The notes under the pieces are model-generated. The model searched no databases, was not told where the DNA came from, and was given only the letters and a program-made list of their open reading frames with translations. Position numbers and translations under genes: made by a program. DNA of 64,000 nt from Tyto alba (Eukaryota; Chordata; Aves; Strigiformes; Tytonidae). Below are positions 40,463-58,583 of this stretch, one piece after another; position 1 is the stretch's first letter; every line of letters starts with the position of its first letter. The stretch is from contig NW_024881279.1 in the NCBI RefSeq assembly GCF_018691265.1, positions 3,997,243 to 4,061,242 on the forward strand, in the 5' to 3' direction.

Positions 40463-43400
40463 CCCCACCAGCAACGTATTCCTTAGATCAACAGCCTGTC
40501 GGAGGCAAGCAGAATATAAAAGGGAGATATTTGTGCAGCAAAATTTTTATGAGTCTAACTGTGAGTTATCTGTGAGACTGTATGTTAAAAATATGCATAT
40601 AGTGCCTCTGCTGTAAAAACAAACAGTGCAGTGGCAATGCCCGAACTTGGCTGATACTGTGTCATGACTGGCAATGGCTTGTGGGTTTTCACAGACCAGG
40701 GTCAAACTAAACTGGCTTTTTTTTTGCTGCCATGTGTGAACAGCAGGACAGCAATCCAGGCTGCAGGTCCAGTCTCAACGAAGTGAGTGTGATGGACAAC
40801 TCCACTTCATGGTACCACCGAACACTGGGGAAAGCTGAATTTTCTCCACAATTAAAACGAAGAATGAATGACATGGAGAATCAGGTCACAGAGCCAGAGA
40901 GGAGAACAACAACATGGGAAAAGTTGGTCTGGGCAGCATCTTTCAGGAAAAACTTCAAAATTGGTCTCTACCTGAAAGCAATTTCAGCAGCAGCTCCATC
41001 AGACTGGAGCCCTGAGCTGAAACTACATGAAATCAGGCTGTGGGAAACCCCGTGAAACTCAGTTCATGTTGAAATACAGCCTGAAAGAGTATTTTGAATG
41101 TTACACTGTTATTTCAAAGCTCTCAATTCTCCCATTTAAATTCATATTTAAAATGTGTGTATACCTTATGAAAACACAGAATGAAAATATTTTTACTCTC
41201 TCTTTTCAGCCTGCAAAGAAGTTTGGTGCTTTGCTTTGAAATTACTGTTATTCCCACTCCGTTTTCTGTCCCTGCACTTCTCCACGACTCCAGCCATTTT
41301 TGGAGCTGCGATGCACAGTGCAGAAAACCAATGATGGGTTTCAGCTGGCCACAGAACAGGACACTGCTTCAAGTATTTTAGTGCCCAGGAGGGTACCTGT
41401 GACCTTCCCTAACACATTATTCAGGCTTGCATGAAAACAGAATGGCGAATAAAAAAGTTGCATATGCTAGCATGTTTCTTTTCTTTCCTTTGGTAAATCA
41501 CGGTCACAAATTATTTCTCTAAGTTGCAAGTGTCTAATAATACTGCTGGAATCTCAGTGCCTGGACTGCGGTGAAAGTTATAGGATTTAAGTGTGGCTTA
41601 AAACATGAGATCAGTGGGACCTGTACTTACCAGTTTGCAGAAAGAGAAACAAAAATTCTGCAGATATATTTTATATACTGCAGAGGGAAAATCTGACAGC
41701 AGAAGCGGTGCTTTGGAGGCACGGCAGGCCTGAGCTCTGAGTTATTTATTTCTATTGATGGCTCTTGATGTTCTTTCTGAAGTTTTGATCATCACAAAAC
41801 TTGAGAATGAGCTTTTTATGATCGTGCTAAAGACAGACGTTGGCAACAGCTGAGTTTCACCTCAAATCCTGATGCCACTGAAGCATCTCCAAAGCTTTTC
41901 AGTTTTCTCTATAGGCTAGCACCTTTTTTTATTCTTTTTGGATGTATTAAAGCAGAACCAACCCCTTTGAGTTCAGCTTATTCAATTTCCTACTGCTATT
42001 TTTTTCAGTTTCTATCTGGACATCCTGGATTTGTCAAGGAGATTTTCTCCTGTGAAGAACATGAAATAAAAACATCTCAGCTGTGGCTCTACATAAATCG
42101 TATCATTGCACTGGGTATATGTACTGTACTATGTAATTTTCTGATGGCTGCTCTGGCATTTTGATTAAAAAATTAGCACCACAGCTATATAGTGCTATAT
42201 AATATCAAGAAAGTACATGCTAAATAAACTAAGAACTAGCTGATGGACAGGTCTCTGAAAGCATTTCTCAGAGGCGACCACTCGAACGAGGCTGTTTCTA
42301 GTGGCGCTGCATGAAGAGTCATCCAAAGCCCAAATCCGTTCAACATCTTCACTGAAATCTGGAAAGAACATAGAAACCCCAGCAGACACTACGGACGCCA
42401 GAGAGAGATGGAGTGGAAGGCAGGACTGATGTGCTGAGCTTTTTGGGTTGGCTAGTAACCTGCACCCATTCACAATAAAGTATTTTAACATAACTTTATA
42501 TGTGGTTATATATAAAACATTGAACACATGTCCAGAAACGAGGAATGCGGGACAGAACTATAAAATGAAAACTAGATGCGATAACTAATCCTGCCTTCAC
42601 CTTTAGAAGGGAAAAGGGTCAGTAAATGACAACACACAACAGTGGCCAAAGATGTATGTGATCCCTGCCTGGGTGGCGAGGGAGGGTAATACAGGAGGAG
42701 AAGGGTAATGTGGGAGATTTTATCATCTGCACCAAAGCTGGTGGTACTGAACCTAAAAGGCACTCCATAAGCTACACAAGACAAATACAACATGAATCAG
42801 GAGTGGTAGCTGCAGTAGACACATCTGAGACAGATGCTAGATGAACTTCTTCTGATATAGTAAGGAATAGTTTTGGCCTTAAGAGCTATGAATCTGCTCA
42901 TCTGGTCAAAGAAAAGATGAAGAGCACGTAGATGGAGAAGCAATTCAAAGCATCCATGAGATGCCTGAAAGGGCAAAGAGAGAACATCCGCAGCAGCTCT
43001 CCTTAGATGAAGGCAGATTTCAAAAGAAAAAACACAGCTCTAGCAATTACCCACCAGGAAAAACAGGTAGAGAAAACAAGAGGAAAACAGAAGCTAAGAT
43101 GTTCCAGTCTGTATGTAATAAAACGAGATCTAGGAAAGCCTGCCCAGGAAGCTACCATATCATGCCTTTGACTTCAAGTAAAATCGTAGGTATTTTAACT
43201 AAGATTTTACCCATTTTTAGTGAAAAGACATTTTTCCTTCTTGACTGTGCTGCATTTGCTTCACAGATTCCTCAGAAAGACAGACTTTCACTGAAAAATA
43301 AAAGGAAATGCAACACAGAAAGTTTGGGTCTGGTTTTCAGAAATGGCCTCTGGTTTTGCAAGACCAGAATGAAGCCATAGGAAAGCCTGCAATTCTTCAT

Positions 43401-44385
43401 TTCCAGCTCACTGAAAATGCAAACTGTACTTTTTAGATCCCTACCTACATGATCTGAAGATACACATGTATGTCTAGGACTGTCAGCCATTTTATGATCT
43501 CACCAATATTTTTATTTGCTCTTCACTGACATAATTTTGTGTCTGCAAGCAACTGAAAATACTATTATTTGTGTATGTGAAATTGCTTCAGTGAACATTG
43601 CCGGTACGGATCAAATAATTTTTTTGAGAAATGGTATTTGCCTGGTTTTATGCGCCAGTGAGTCACTCACAAGTACTTATAAATATTTAAATATTCTACT
43701 CTTGCAAGAGTGTGTGTAGACATTTAATATGGTTTGTACTACATCACCTCTGAAGCACTACTCCACATTGCAAATTCTTGAATTTAAAACCAAGATTAAC
43801 AAATCAAAGCACCCTGAAAAGCATTTTAAAATCACCAGTACATTGTATTCTAGTGAGTTGTCTTTGCAATTTGCAGACAATAGATTTCCAATAACAACTT
43901 GTAATTAGTTCATTTTCTCTTATTCAGTCATTACATATTACGCCCATTGACTTTTTGCAGATGGTATCTTTTGAAATGAGAGATATTTGAAAAAATACTA
44001 GAGTTTAGCAATTCACACTTGAGTGCACTGGTTCCAGTGTGCAACTAATATGTCAGAAAGAAACAGTAAAACCAGTGTCAGATACTCTCCCTGCCTATTC
44101 ATGAAGAAATCTGGACAGCAATGCTTGACCAAAAGCCATGAAATCATCCTCATTTTAATCATGTCTACATTTGCCATTAATTCTTCTGAAACTCCATTTC
44201 AGGAGACTCCCTTTAATTTAAATCATAATGCCAAAACGTATAAACTAAGCAGAGTACAAAACTGAAAAGCAAACCTTGTAAGATGAATTAATGTCTGGTC
44301 TCAACATGGAAAGATTCCCCTTTTTGGCCTAAGGCAAACCCATGTCCCTCTTTCTACTGGTAAGCGTGCATCCACGAGCAATGTG

Positions 44386-44485
44386 TTTTTTTTTTGTTTG
44401 TTTTGTTTTTTTTTTTTTTTTTTTTGTTTGTTTGTTTGGTTGGTTTTTTTGGGGGGGGGGGGTGTTTTGTTTTTTTTTTTTTTTT
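44386..44485. repeat. Long T-rich tract with G12 run
   Basis: About 100 bases of T-runs and TTTG units interrupted by a run of about twelve G residues. This is difficult sequence to assemble, so lengths may be unreliable. Confidence 0.85.
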
Positions 44486-44770
44486 GATCTGAGTATTCTT
44501 AGTTTTTTCTCTGGAACTGTATTTTAGCTTTTGAAGCATTTTTGCTTAGATTAAATTTGTCGTTCTTGCTACAAATTAATTCAGATTCTTTTTTCCTCTG
44601 AGAAAATACCTTTTACTTTGTTCAGAATGTTCAACAATTGAGAATACACACCAAAACCTGACTCTGTTCTGTGGAACTGCAAACAATGCAGGGCACTTTG
44701 CTGAAGCCCAGTGATGTATTTTAGACTTGAAACTCAGAAATGAAGATTTACACAATGAGAAGAGCTTTAA

Positions 44771-44798
44771 AAGAGAGAAAGAGAGAGAGGAAGAAAAA
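44771..44798. repeat. GA-rich tract
   Basis: GAGAGAAAGAGAGAGAGG followed by an A-run; simple purine repeat. Confidence 0.8.
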
Positions 44799-44844
44799 AA
44801 CCCCACATTTTCTTGCAGAATATGTTTCTTCAATAGTAAGGGAG

Positions 44845-44861
44845 AAAAAAAAAAAAAAAAA
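44845..44861. repeat. A17 homopolymer
   Basis: Seventeen A residues. No polyadenylation signal was seen just upstream. Confidence 0.9.
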
Positions 44862-47800
44862 TGAAAATCAAAGCAAAAAAATTTTCCACATTAAAAAATT
44901 ATATGCCCACTAAAACGGAGTAGAAATAAACTCACTTAGATGCCCCCAGCTGAGGCATCCTACCAGTCAAAAATTACGTTTCCAGGTGCAACAGGGTCAT
45001 TCCTAGTGCTCAAGCCAGGCATCTTACACTCCATTTATGAGTGAAGCATAGAGTTAGGTGCTGATGATCTAAAAAGGCAAAACATATCGAGCAGGGAGAT
45101 CCTGAGAGCTGATCAAAGGCACCTTCGACCTCGGGCATGTGCCCGGAGCTCAGCCCTGCGCTACAGCCCACGCACGGAGAGCCTCTGGGCACTGGTTTCT
45201 GTATCTGCACTTCCTTAAGCTGCTTGGGCTACCTACAACGCACCACTGCTGGTCCTAATAAACCCAAAAAACCCCAGAGCAGGGTCATGGCTCAGCAGTA
45301 GAAACACTGGCTACTAAATGCTATTGCAGTGACTTGGATGCTTGTGGGATTTTCCCGCCATCCCTGCTCAGGCACTCTGCACCTGCTGCAGAAATTGAGA
45401 TGAAGAGTTTTAAATTCCTGCTTTTTTGCTTGATTTTCAACTTTTACTCCTGTTTTTGCTGTAAGATTGCACTAGTAATCATTCCAGAAAATACCCAATA
45501 AGTCGCCTTTATCCTCAGTAACATGCTGCACCTCATTCCTCAAGGCAAGCAGGAATGGGTTGCTTTGGCCAACTGAAGGAAACCTCATTTCTTTCCTGAG
45601 TAGTTCACATCACCTCTAACACTGCCTCAAACTGAAAGCAGAGGCCAGTGCTTCCCTGCTTGCTAAGATGCGTTTGAAGTTTAGATATCACATAGCTCAC
45701 AGGAGAAGCAAATCAATGTTGGTAAGCTAATGAATTATTTCCAAGTTTGTACCAATATCTGTAGCAACATGAAAGAAGAATCACATACCAGGGAGATTAT
45801 AACTGAAGAGGCAGAGCACAGTGCACAAATTGTCAATATTTTAGGACTACGATTTTATCCTGTAGATAACAGTTTCTACAACATTGCTTAAGAGAACACC
45901 TCAAGCAAAACATTTTATCTCACAATACAGTTGTCCAATATAATTAACTGGGCTTGACCAATCTAGCTGGAAGGTAACAGTAACAAACACCCAACCCTGC
46001 ATGCCATGCCATCAAGGAGAACAGCTTTGTAAAGATGTGAATAAACACTTCACCTAAACATGGAATTTACAGATGAAATTTCTGCTGAAGCAGCTGCCTC
46101 ACTGGGTGTACATGGAGTACATGTATTATGGCCATATTTTTCAAAATACATTCAAATATATTCATTTTCCTCACGTAGTATTTATTTCTCACCTTCCTTA
46201 AAATGAGATGTCTATCAAGAATAGATACACTTCTGAAAGCTTCCTTCCTAACTCAACAACTCCCTCTTCCACTTGACCCAACAGCCCCTTTTTAGGTTTT
46301 GTTCCCTCTTCCTCAACGTAGAGGTTTGCTTTTCCCCAGCAAGCATCAATCTCGACCCTTTTGGGACAATTACAAAGCTCTGCCCTGAAGTAGTTTTCAG
46401 TGAATCAGAAATATGCACACCTCAAAAATAAATCCATTTTATACTCTGCACTTCCAATGAGCCTCCGGAGGATGCTGGGAGAGGTTGGGGATGGATGGCT
46501 TACTCCTCTACACCACGCGGTTGCGTTGCCTGGTGGGGAATAGAGCTCCCGGAGATTTTAAGATCACTGCAGTAAATCTGGAGCCAGTCCAATGCCGTTC
46601 ACTGCTGCTTCTCTGCATTGGCAGTGATTTATCCAACACCCATGCCCAGCCCAGTCTCCCTATTCATTTTTCCACCCAGTTCATTCAAATTCACCCTTCT
46701 CTCCGGTTTCCCCATCCCCAACTGCAGTGCTGGCAAAGCCCCAGGACATGAGTCCACGCTGGGGGCTAGTACCATCCGCCCTCCCCGGCTGTTATCCTGC
46801 ATTTCCCTGACCTCCTGGTGCAAGCGTATATATCCCATTTTCATATTTCTCCATTGTAATTTTTCTGATAAATATTAAGGACAGGTGAAAAAGGAAGGTC
46901 TGAACTAAAACAGAATCAGGGAAGAAAGCAAACTCATTTTAAAGAGCATAATGATATTATAAGAGGAAGTTTAGGAGAAGAGCACATTGATCCTGCAGCC
47001 TCTTCTGCATTCATTCCTGCATGAAATACGCTCCTTTCTAAACAATATCTGTGTTCTTTAGATAATATATCCATAGACAATAACATACCTCTCATCTTAG
47101 AGAAACAGCAGTTTTCTCTCTACATGTAACATTTGTGCACAAATTCTTGGGAAATAACAACTGGACTGAAAAATAGCAATTCAGTATTTTTCTTTCAAAC
47201 TGCCTTTGTGAGGTTTGCATTTTGGTTTTTTTTTTGGTCCAGATATGACATCAAAATGTCACTGCAGAGGCACTAGAAACTGTGTGATACAGAAGCCTTC
47301 AAGAGCCACACTGGGAAGCACAGGGCACACAAGGTGACCTCAGTAAGCCCTGATGGCATCAAGATGGGGAAATTATCTTGGGGTATGATTTCTAACCTGA
47401 CCTAGTGAAATACTCCTGGTCTTTTATGAAACTTCAGTCAAAAATCGTTCCAAACCCAGTGTGACCTACTGGGAAGAGCTGCTGTGGGGTAGCAAAGATG
47501 CTTGCAAAAGGCCTTTTCTGTGCTTTCAAAAATGGAATGAAATGCAAAAGCAAGCTGTGAGAAGAGGATCTTAGGAGATCACTGTAATTGGCAACGAGCG
47601 AGAATTTAAGGAGGTTCTATCATAGGGTTAATAACTTCTTATTAGCTAAACAATGCTGACAAGATAAAGCCATTTTGATAGGATGCATGTTTTCCCTCTC
47701 TTTGACATATTTGTATTACAAATTGACCTGTCCACATTGATGATAATCTAGATCTTGAAGATTATGCTGATTTTTTTTTCTTCAGCTAGGCTTTCACATC

Positions 47801-48144
47801 TGTCAACCTGCTACCTTCCCATTAGGAGAGACAAGAAGAATGCCAAAAGTGACATGCCTAATTCTAATGACCTCCAGTCAGATACAGTTCCAGAAGTTAT
47901 ATCCAAAAATCACTCATCTGAGCATATTTAAAGAATGACTCAGATGGGTGATGTGCTTGCCAATTCACCAGACTATCTCTCTGTCGATTAATTACATGCA
48001 TGCTCTACTTTAGTTCTTATGACAAGTAAGCTTTTCATTTATTACTCATTTATTGAATCTTCGTGACAATATAAAGAGAAGACAACAGACAAATGTACTT
48101 GCTAGTATTCTTCTCTATTTTTGGAATTTGAAAATACTGAGATC

Positions 48145-48174
48145 ATATATATATTTTTTTTCTTTTTTTTTAAT
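48145..48174. repeat. AT then T-rich simple sequence
   Basis: ATATATATA followed by two T-runs. Confidence 0.75.
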
Positions 48175-50960
48175 TATGGTCCTGTGCCTGCTTATCTAAT
48201 AAAATTTATTAATGAGAAATTAGAAGACACCTACAAGTTGTTCTTGGCAGAGCTGCCAGGATAGCATTTCATCCATCTCATACGTTCCTTATGTGCAATT
48301 AAAGTGATTGGAAAAGTGATACTTTAATCCTGTGTTAACAGATATTTCCAGTTATCCTCATACATGCAAGCAAACTTCTAAAAGTTGTATTCTTGGGATT
48401 CTGGAACAAAAGAACTTTCAGAAAATCAGAAGAAAGATGATAGGGTTAGTAGGAGGGCCACTATTTCTGTTAATAACCCCAAACTGTGCATTAAGATGTA
48501 TACGCAAATGATCAGCATAATTAGAAATTATTATTAAAAATAGCACCTGTTAGATGATGTGCTTGTAAGGGTAAAATCATGTTTCAGAAAAGGTAAGAGA
48601 CTGGATTTTTCTCATATGTGCACTTTCCATTCATTTTCAGCTGATCAACACAGATAAGGATCAAAAATGCCCCTGAATGTCTGTGGGTCTTGGAGAGAGA
48701 CGATGGGTCAACAGAAAGCAAGAGACACGCATGGAGTGAGAGAAAGAGACCATTTTGTGGCTCTAAGTTACAGAAAGGGCATGCGACTCTTTAAAATGAA
48801 ATGCAACTTCTAAAGCAGCACAAGAATGACAAATTGGAAAGCTCTTCACATTATCAAGGTCATCTTCAAACCTTTCCAACACTGCGACACCATATCAGAG
48901 CATGGTGCACCGAAACAGATGTAACAGAGTTTTTGAGAGGATAAATTAGATTGAGACTTTCTGATGCCACTGAATTCTGGTAATTATGTTCCTCACCTTG
49001 CTGAGCAGCCACCCTCGCAGCCTACTGCCAGCATGCAAAAATGAGTGGCTTGGGTGAATTTCAAGCAACAAAAAGATCACCTTAATGGGCCAAAAATACA
49101 AAATATGTGCAGGATGTTGTACCTTTAAACTACTATTGCAAGTCAAATGCTGGCTCATAACAAAGGAGAAATTTCATGAACACTTACAGACTGTAAACCA
49201 AAGTGTGCACTTATGACAAGTGTTTGAAGTATTTTTGAGATCTTTTCCTACATTGTGTAACAAAGGAAAGGGAAATGCTATACTTTCACCAAGCACTAAA
49301 TTTCGCTTATAGAGTCCCCAAAAGTTTGAAAGTTGCAAGCAATGGACTTTGTTTATAAATTTAAATCTGATGAGCTATTAACTGCTCTTGATACAAGTGG
49401 AGATTCTGGGAAAATTGAAAAAGGAGAAGTCAGTCTGATTTTCGGCTTCAGATGAAGAACAATTCTCTTCATATACAAAATCCTTTTGCTAGACGCTCAT
49501 TATTACACCTTGGGTTTTGTTACAATATTTTTGCAGCTTATCGATTACTATCTCTATTCATTGGGTAATATTTTGTACTTGTCTTATTTTCATTGCCTAC
49601 TTAAAATTCACTGAACCAAAAACTCATACAAATGACTCTTGGAATTTAGCTTCGAGTTGCTGTGACTTTGAGAACCCATTGATCCAAATATGCTCCCAAA
49701 TAACTGCATGTCAAGCCTTTATAGCTGGGTTAATTCACTTTATGTCCTTCTTAATGTATGAGGCTTTATGTTTTACTGTATATCTGCTAGTTTGAGTGTG
49801 CTGTGTTGAATTAAACGCATATGCGGTTCAAACAGGTCCAAGGTGAGAACTGGGGCTAATTTTAAAGCACTTTAAACATTATTATCCAAAGTTGTTTTCT
49901 TTAACAAAAAGTCAGAAGTCAAGAAAACAGAAACCCCTCTCTTTAGAAAAGAGGATATTTGGCAAAAATAGAGGATTTGAATTAGCATTGTGGCTTGCCA
50001 AAGAGCACCTATGAAGAATGTGCTGGTGCAGGCACATGGTGACTCTCGCGCCCACCAAGTTTTTCCCATCAAGCAGGCACTGATTTAAATCAGGATGCCC
50101 TGGTTTAAAAAATGAAATCAAGAGCTATTGAAATTCCTTTGTCTATAAAATACCATATGCAAATATTGTAGAATCCAGCTTAAGAGGTAACCAGCTTGTT
50201 ATCAGCCTTTTGCTTGCACTCAACAGTTCAATGGTTGAATCCTGCTTTTGTTATGAAAGTATTAACCACATAAAAGTACTCTGTAGCTCACTATCCTGAT
50301 GACTTAATAAACCCCCACATTTTCTGTCTGCCTGTCTTTTTCAGTATCCCAAAGGGACAGGCATCAATAAAACTTTCTATCATCCAGTGAAGGAGACCAT
50401 GAGGGCCTTTTCCAGGAATGGAATTCACTGAATGCTTAACTTAAAGCATGAGCATAAAGGTATGAAGATAAATTGGAAAACACAAGTACTTATTTTTTCA
50501 CATTGTTTAAGTAGCTCAGTGATCTAGGGATCTTTGCAAATGATGCTGAAATACGGATCGAGATTGCACACTGTAATCCACTTACTAACAAAATGCAGAA
50601 AATGTCATTTCCAGGCAGAATAGTCAGTAAAACACCTTCCTCACAGCAAACTAATTCACACTACCACAAGACATTTAGACAGGTTTCAACTGTGTTTCCT
50701 CAAGGTTACTCAGAAACCACATACTCAGGTCTCCAGATCTGGCCAGTTCTCCCATATTTCTCCATTGCTATCAACAAGAAGCACAACAAAATACACAAGA
50801 AAACAATAAGCCCCACAGGCTTTTACCAACCTCCTAGTTCATCTTATCCTTTGGAGCACAGTAGCCTTTAGAAACAATCCTTCCAAATTATTTTCATGGC
50901 ATTAAATACAAAAAGGGATTATCTTTGCTGACCACGTCTGGGAAGACAACATTGCCATCA

Positions 50961-54741
<3,781 letters not shown>

Positions 54742-54932
54742 CTGAGCCAGTTCAGAGCTGCTGAGATGCCCATCACTGTTTACATCCAAGTGCTTAAACA
54801 TATCTTCAACCAAGAAGCGCTTCTGGGACACACTGTCCTCGGCCAGGCTGCTTGGTGGGCTCTGCCGATGAGCCTGCAGGTCCAGGAGGATGTTTTTGAG
54901 CCGGTTGTAGTCTGCCATGGTACAGGTATCAC
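54742..54932 (-). CDS. FSTL4: FSTL4 internal exon: linker and first EF-hand
   Basis: This 191-bp internal exon belongs to a secreted follistatin-like glycoprotein. Seen: read on the minus strand it follows a pyrimidine-rich acceptor (TCTTATCTTTTAG) and ends at a CAG|GTGGGT donor. It opens with two bases (GT) that complete a glycine codon split by the upstream intron, followed by 63 codons beginning DTCTMADYNRLKN. Residues 36-48 form an entering helix (QKRFLVEDMFKHL). Residues 49-60 are a canonical EF-hand loop, DVNSDGHLSSSE, with D1, N3, D5, G6, L8 and E12 all present. Known: FSTL4 and FSTL5 carry a signal peptide, a Kazal/follistatin domain, two EF-hands, two Ig domains and a long C-terminal region. 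Inferred: GDTCTM and GHLSSSELAQ match FSTL4 as remembered, whereas FSTL5 reads more like NGLVDINELTQ at the same place. The ATG inside the exon is an internal methionine, not a start. The exon ends in phase 0 and joins in frame to 51014-51134. Calcium binding is likely from the intact loop. Exon call near certain; the paralogue choice is somewhat less so. Confidence 0.9.
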
Positions 54933-57172
54933 CTAAAAGATAAGACTGCGTTACTGGACCATGTACGTTTGCCTTGATCTTTTTAAAGGACTGAGCTCCT
55001 AAGGGGAAAAATAAGGTGCAGTCGAAGACAGGCTGTCTGCATATACTCAGCTCTGCACTTGAGGAGCTCCTGTAGTCATTACCCTTTGTAATAGCTGGCA
55101 GTTTTTCTAAACCCTGCTGTCAAGGCTGCTCTCCAGCATGTTACCTTCCAGATTATAGGGCTTCAGTCACAGACTGCCACACTCAGCTTCATAATCCCCA
55201 CCCATATTTAGCTGGCTCTACATTTTTCTAAAGATAAAATAAATTCATCTATCCTGTGACAATAAAGTTAAAAATAAACCCAGGGAAGATGATATTTAGG
55301 AAGTGCCACGAACATAAATAAATGGCACCCCGGAGTGTCATCCTGTGCCAAACAAGGGGCTGATCTTCAGGAATCCTTAAATCCTTACTGCCCAAGGCAG
55401 TGAGGAGCCCCTGCAGCTGGGGTGTCACCAGTGCCTGTGCACATCACCCCGCTGCAGACTGACATAAATGCTTTCCTCAGCCCCTGACCGGGTAAAAAGG
55501 TTATTATCACTGAAAAGCCCTCAAGCCACTCACTCTGAAGTGTCACCGGCTCAGCTGGAGGAATCGGGTTGAACCTTCATGACCCTGAAAGCTCCTGCTG
55601 TGCGGGCAGCAGCCAGCTCTTCCGCGGGAACGCCTTGCTTTGATTTAAGGGCATCCTTCTAGAGGAGCAACATATCCACGTGCCCAAAGTGGTATAAGAT
55701 GTTACAGCCCTTTTCTGCTCAACTGCTGCCTGGCGGGGCTCAGCAGAATGAAGAATGGCAACTGTCATCTTTGTGCAAATCTGTTTGCTTCTGTGCGGAG
55801 CACGGCGGCTGGTGCCTCGCAGGGACCAGGCTGCCTCTGCCTCGGAGCAGACCCTGGAGCACCTCACTTTGCGGGCACCAGCCATCACCCACCAGCAGCA
55901 CTGCCACAGTCAGCTGTTCTCGTTAGATGCCCTTTTCTACGCAATGTGTTTTCTCTATAACGTAGATGTCCTTATTCTCTGTAACGGTGGGTTTGAAATA
56001 ACTTTTTTATTTTAAGTCACGTCACTGATCCTGGTGGATTAAATCGAAGAGAACCTGGTCTCACCTCGCTTTAAGGGACAATATCCTTGTAGATCAGCTC
56101 CCCTAAGACTCCAAACAGTATTCCTCTGAAAAATAGCAGAAAGCTCTGACATACTGACAACCAGTGTTCCTGTCCTTTTCTTGCTGAGCTGCACCATTTT
56201 TGGTCCTCTGGTCCCACTCCAACTGAATCTCAATTAAAATTCCAAGCGGGAGGCATTTCTCTGATAGCAAACCCACCTACCATCAAGATATTTTTTTTTT
56301 CACCCTTCGTATTTTGTGATCACAACTTCAAAAGCACCATGACTTGAGAAGGTGAGAGAGCACACAGAGGCTGGACACACGTTCACCACTCAGGTCAGTA
56401 CCCCACCGCTACATGAGCAATAACTGCAAGACAAGGATTTTTTTCCACCCTGAACTCAGACACTTCTAGTTTTGAGAGTATCTCAGTGCTCAGGGATATT
56501 AAGCAGCTGCTAAATTTTTCCTTCTCACTAAACAACCTCCAAAGTGCTCTTAGACCCACATGGGATCAGTCTCATTTTGTGAAAAAAAACAAGGCTACTC
56601 AGCCACTATTAGTCTTGTTTATTATTTCTGCTGTTTTTCCGCACCTCCCCCCCATGCCATTTGATGGTTATTGTGAAGGCAGTATGAAGAAATGTCTTCC
56701 TTCCAATCACATGCTTATTTAAGAGAAAAATTGATTGCCGCATCCAGTGTAATCAAGCAATTTTGCAATCCTGTTGCAAATACCGTTTTAGAGCTGCAAT
56801 AACAGTTTTTTTGTGAGCTGGAGTTTTCCTCTCTCTTCAGTCCAATCTTAATCCCAGAGATGTATCTAAGGCTAATGAAGACAGGGAAATCTAATTTTCT
56901 TCCACCTCTGTTTCTGCTTTGTGGTTTCCACTCGTGAGCAAGAGCATGGCTAGAGGCAAGCCACATGGTGACACCTGGGTGGGCTGACCCACTTCCACCA
57001 TCCTCCCCACGGTGGGGACCACCCGGCACCCACCTCTGCATCGCAGCCACCAGATCTCCCTTTAACCCTTTTTATTTCTCACTTCTTCCTCCTGTCAACT
57101 TTTGCCAGTGGTATATGTCAAAGCAGCTCTTTCTTTACCCTCTCCAGACCTTTCGTTTCCTTCAGTTGTGTC

Positions 57173-57191
57173 TTTTTTTTTTTTTTTTTTT
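57173..57191. repeat. T19 homopolymer followed by CAG
   Basis: Nineteen T residues then cag on the plus strand, a perfect-looking splice acceptor on the strand opposite to FSTL4. No exon is supported. Confidence 0.9.
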
Positions 57192-58549
57192 CAGATACTT
57201 TCCTAACTGGTGCCTGGGGCAGTGCTTTCCCAGCCTTCCTTCCTTGCCCGCCTTCTGACTTGCCTCTACCTTAACCCTCTTTGTGACCACAAAAGGCAGA
57301 ATTGGACAAGGACTTAAACAATTCTGAACCTTCCTCATCTCTTCTAACAGCCCTTCTCACTTTATTAAGCTTATACTGACAACTTCTCTGGCTCACAGCT
57401 ATCCCTGACACCAGTCTGATAGAACATACCAGCTTGGATGATTAACTGGGTATGATAGTTCCTTGAACACTGGAGCCTCAGCCAAAACCCAGCACAACTT
57501 AATGTCTAAACAGCATTTCCAGTATGAATCGTGTATTAATGCAAGGGCAAAATATAAGCAGTATGTACAAGGAGCAGATGTTTGAATCCAAACATTGGAC
57601 CTTTATTCCTGGGCGTGTGGGCCCTGACCAGGTCACCCATTGGTGACGCACCCAGGTTCTCGGCTGTGTTGCATGGGGTGAGCCAGGAGATAGTGATCTC
57701 CTCTCACTGCACTATAACCTTCCTTGATTTTTCCATGCTCTGAAAACAAAGCCACCACAAAACTGCTTTTCTCAAAAAAGTACACGCTCATCTGGGCTAC
57801 AAGACAGCCCAGGGTAAGTGTGCCCAGTTTGAGACTTTCTGAGGGTCACGGCCATGCTGCAGCCTCCAGCCAAATGTGATGGGCATGAAGAGTGAAATAA
57901 AGGAAACCACAGAAGGACAGAGCTGGTGACATCCTCTGGCAGCAATTCCCAAATCCTGCCATAAACTCATTTACGAGACTTTTTTCTCCACCACACTATG
58001 GCTGTGTCCAGGGTCAGGGACCATCCACCCTGCAGAGCCCCATGCTGTGTGGCAGGATAATGCCATTCCCCTGCGTACACAGCAAAGAAAACCAGCAATA
58101 GGACAATTATGTCTCCTGTTTAAAAAGTAAGTTCCATTTCCTATGTTGTTAACACATGCCACAGTCGGAAGGTCAGAAGGTGCTCTCGGCCCTTGTCAAA
58201 ACTGCTCTAAAACCTCGTTACTTCTACTTCCCTCCGGAGAAAACTACACTCCAGCTCTGCTGGAAGCGGATCCCTCGGCATCTCTCCACAGTGTCAATGT
58301 GACAGACTCCGCAGGTCTCGCACCTTTGAACATCTTCCCCTGACATCCAAGACATCGGAGGGTTGCAGTGATGCACAAGCAGTCACTTCAGAGAGCGGCA
58401 CTGTAGAGCTGCTCAGCAGCACGTGACACACGAAGCGATGAGTCAAAGCAATAACATTCTGCCCCAGGGGTGTGAGATTAATAACTTGTGCTTCTTCAGC
58501 TGAACTAAAAGATCGATAGGAAAATGCACTAAAACTGTAATATAGTTAT

Positions 58550-58583
58550 GCATATAAATATATATGTATAATTTATATATTTA
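58550..58583. repeat. AT-rich simple repeat
   Basis: ATATA/TATGTATA units. Confidence 0.8.

Noticed and set aside
40732..41055. 107-codon plus-strand frame
   Set aside because: It reads somewhat protein-like (charged, few hydrophobic runs), but I recognise no family and see no supporting gene context.
42961..43380. 139-codon plus-strand lysine-rich frame
   Set aside because: It reflects A-rich DNA composition; no domain and no splice or promoter support.
44342..44539. Open frames on both strands rich in F/C/G or K/P
   Set aside because: They are translations of a T-rich, G-run simple repeat.
57173..57200. Perfect-looking plus-strand splice acceptor after T19
   Set aside because: Homopolymer followed by CAG by chance; no coding exon or donor follows.
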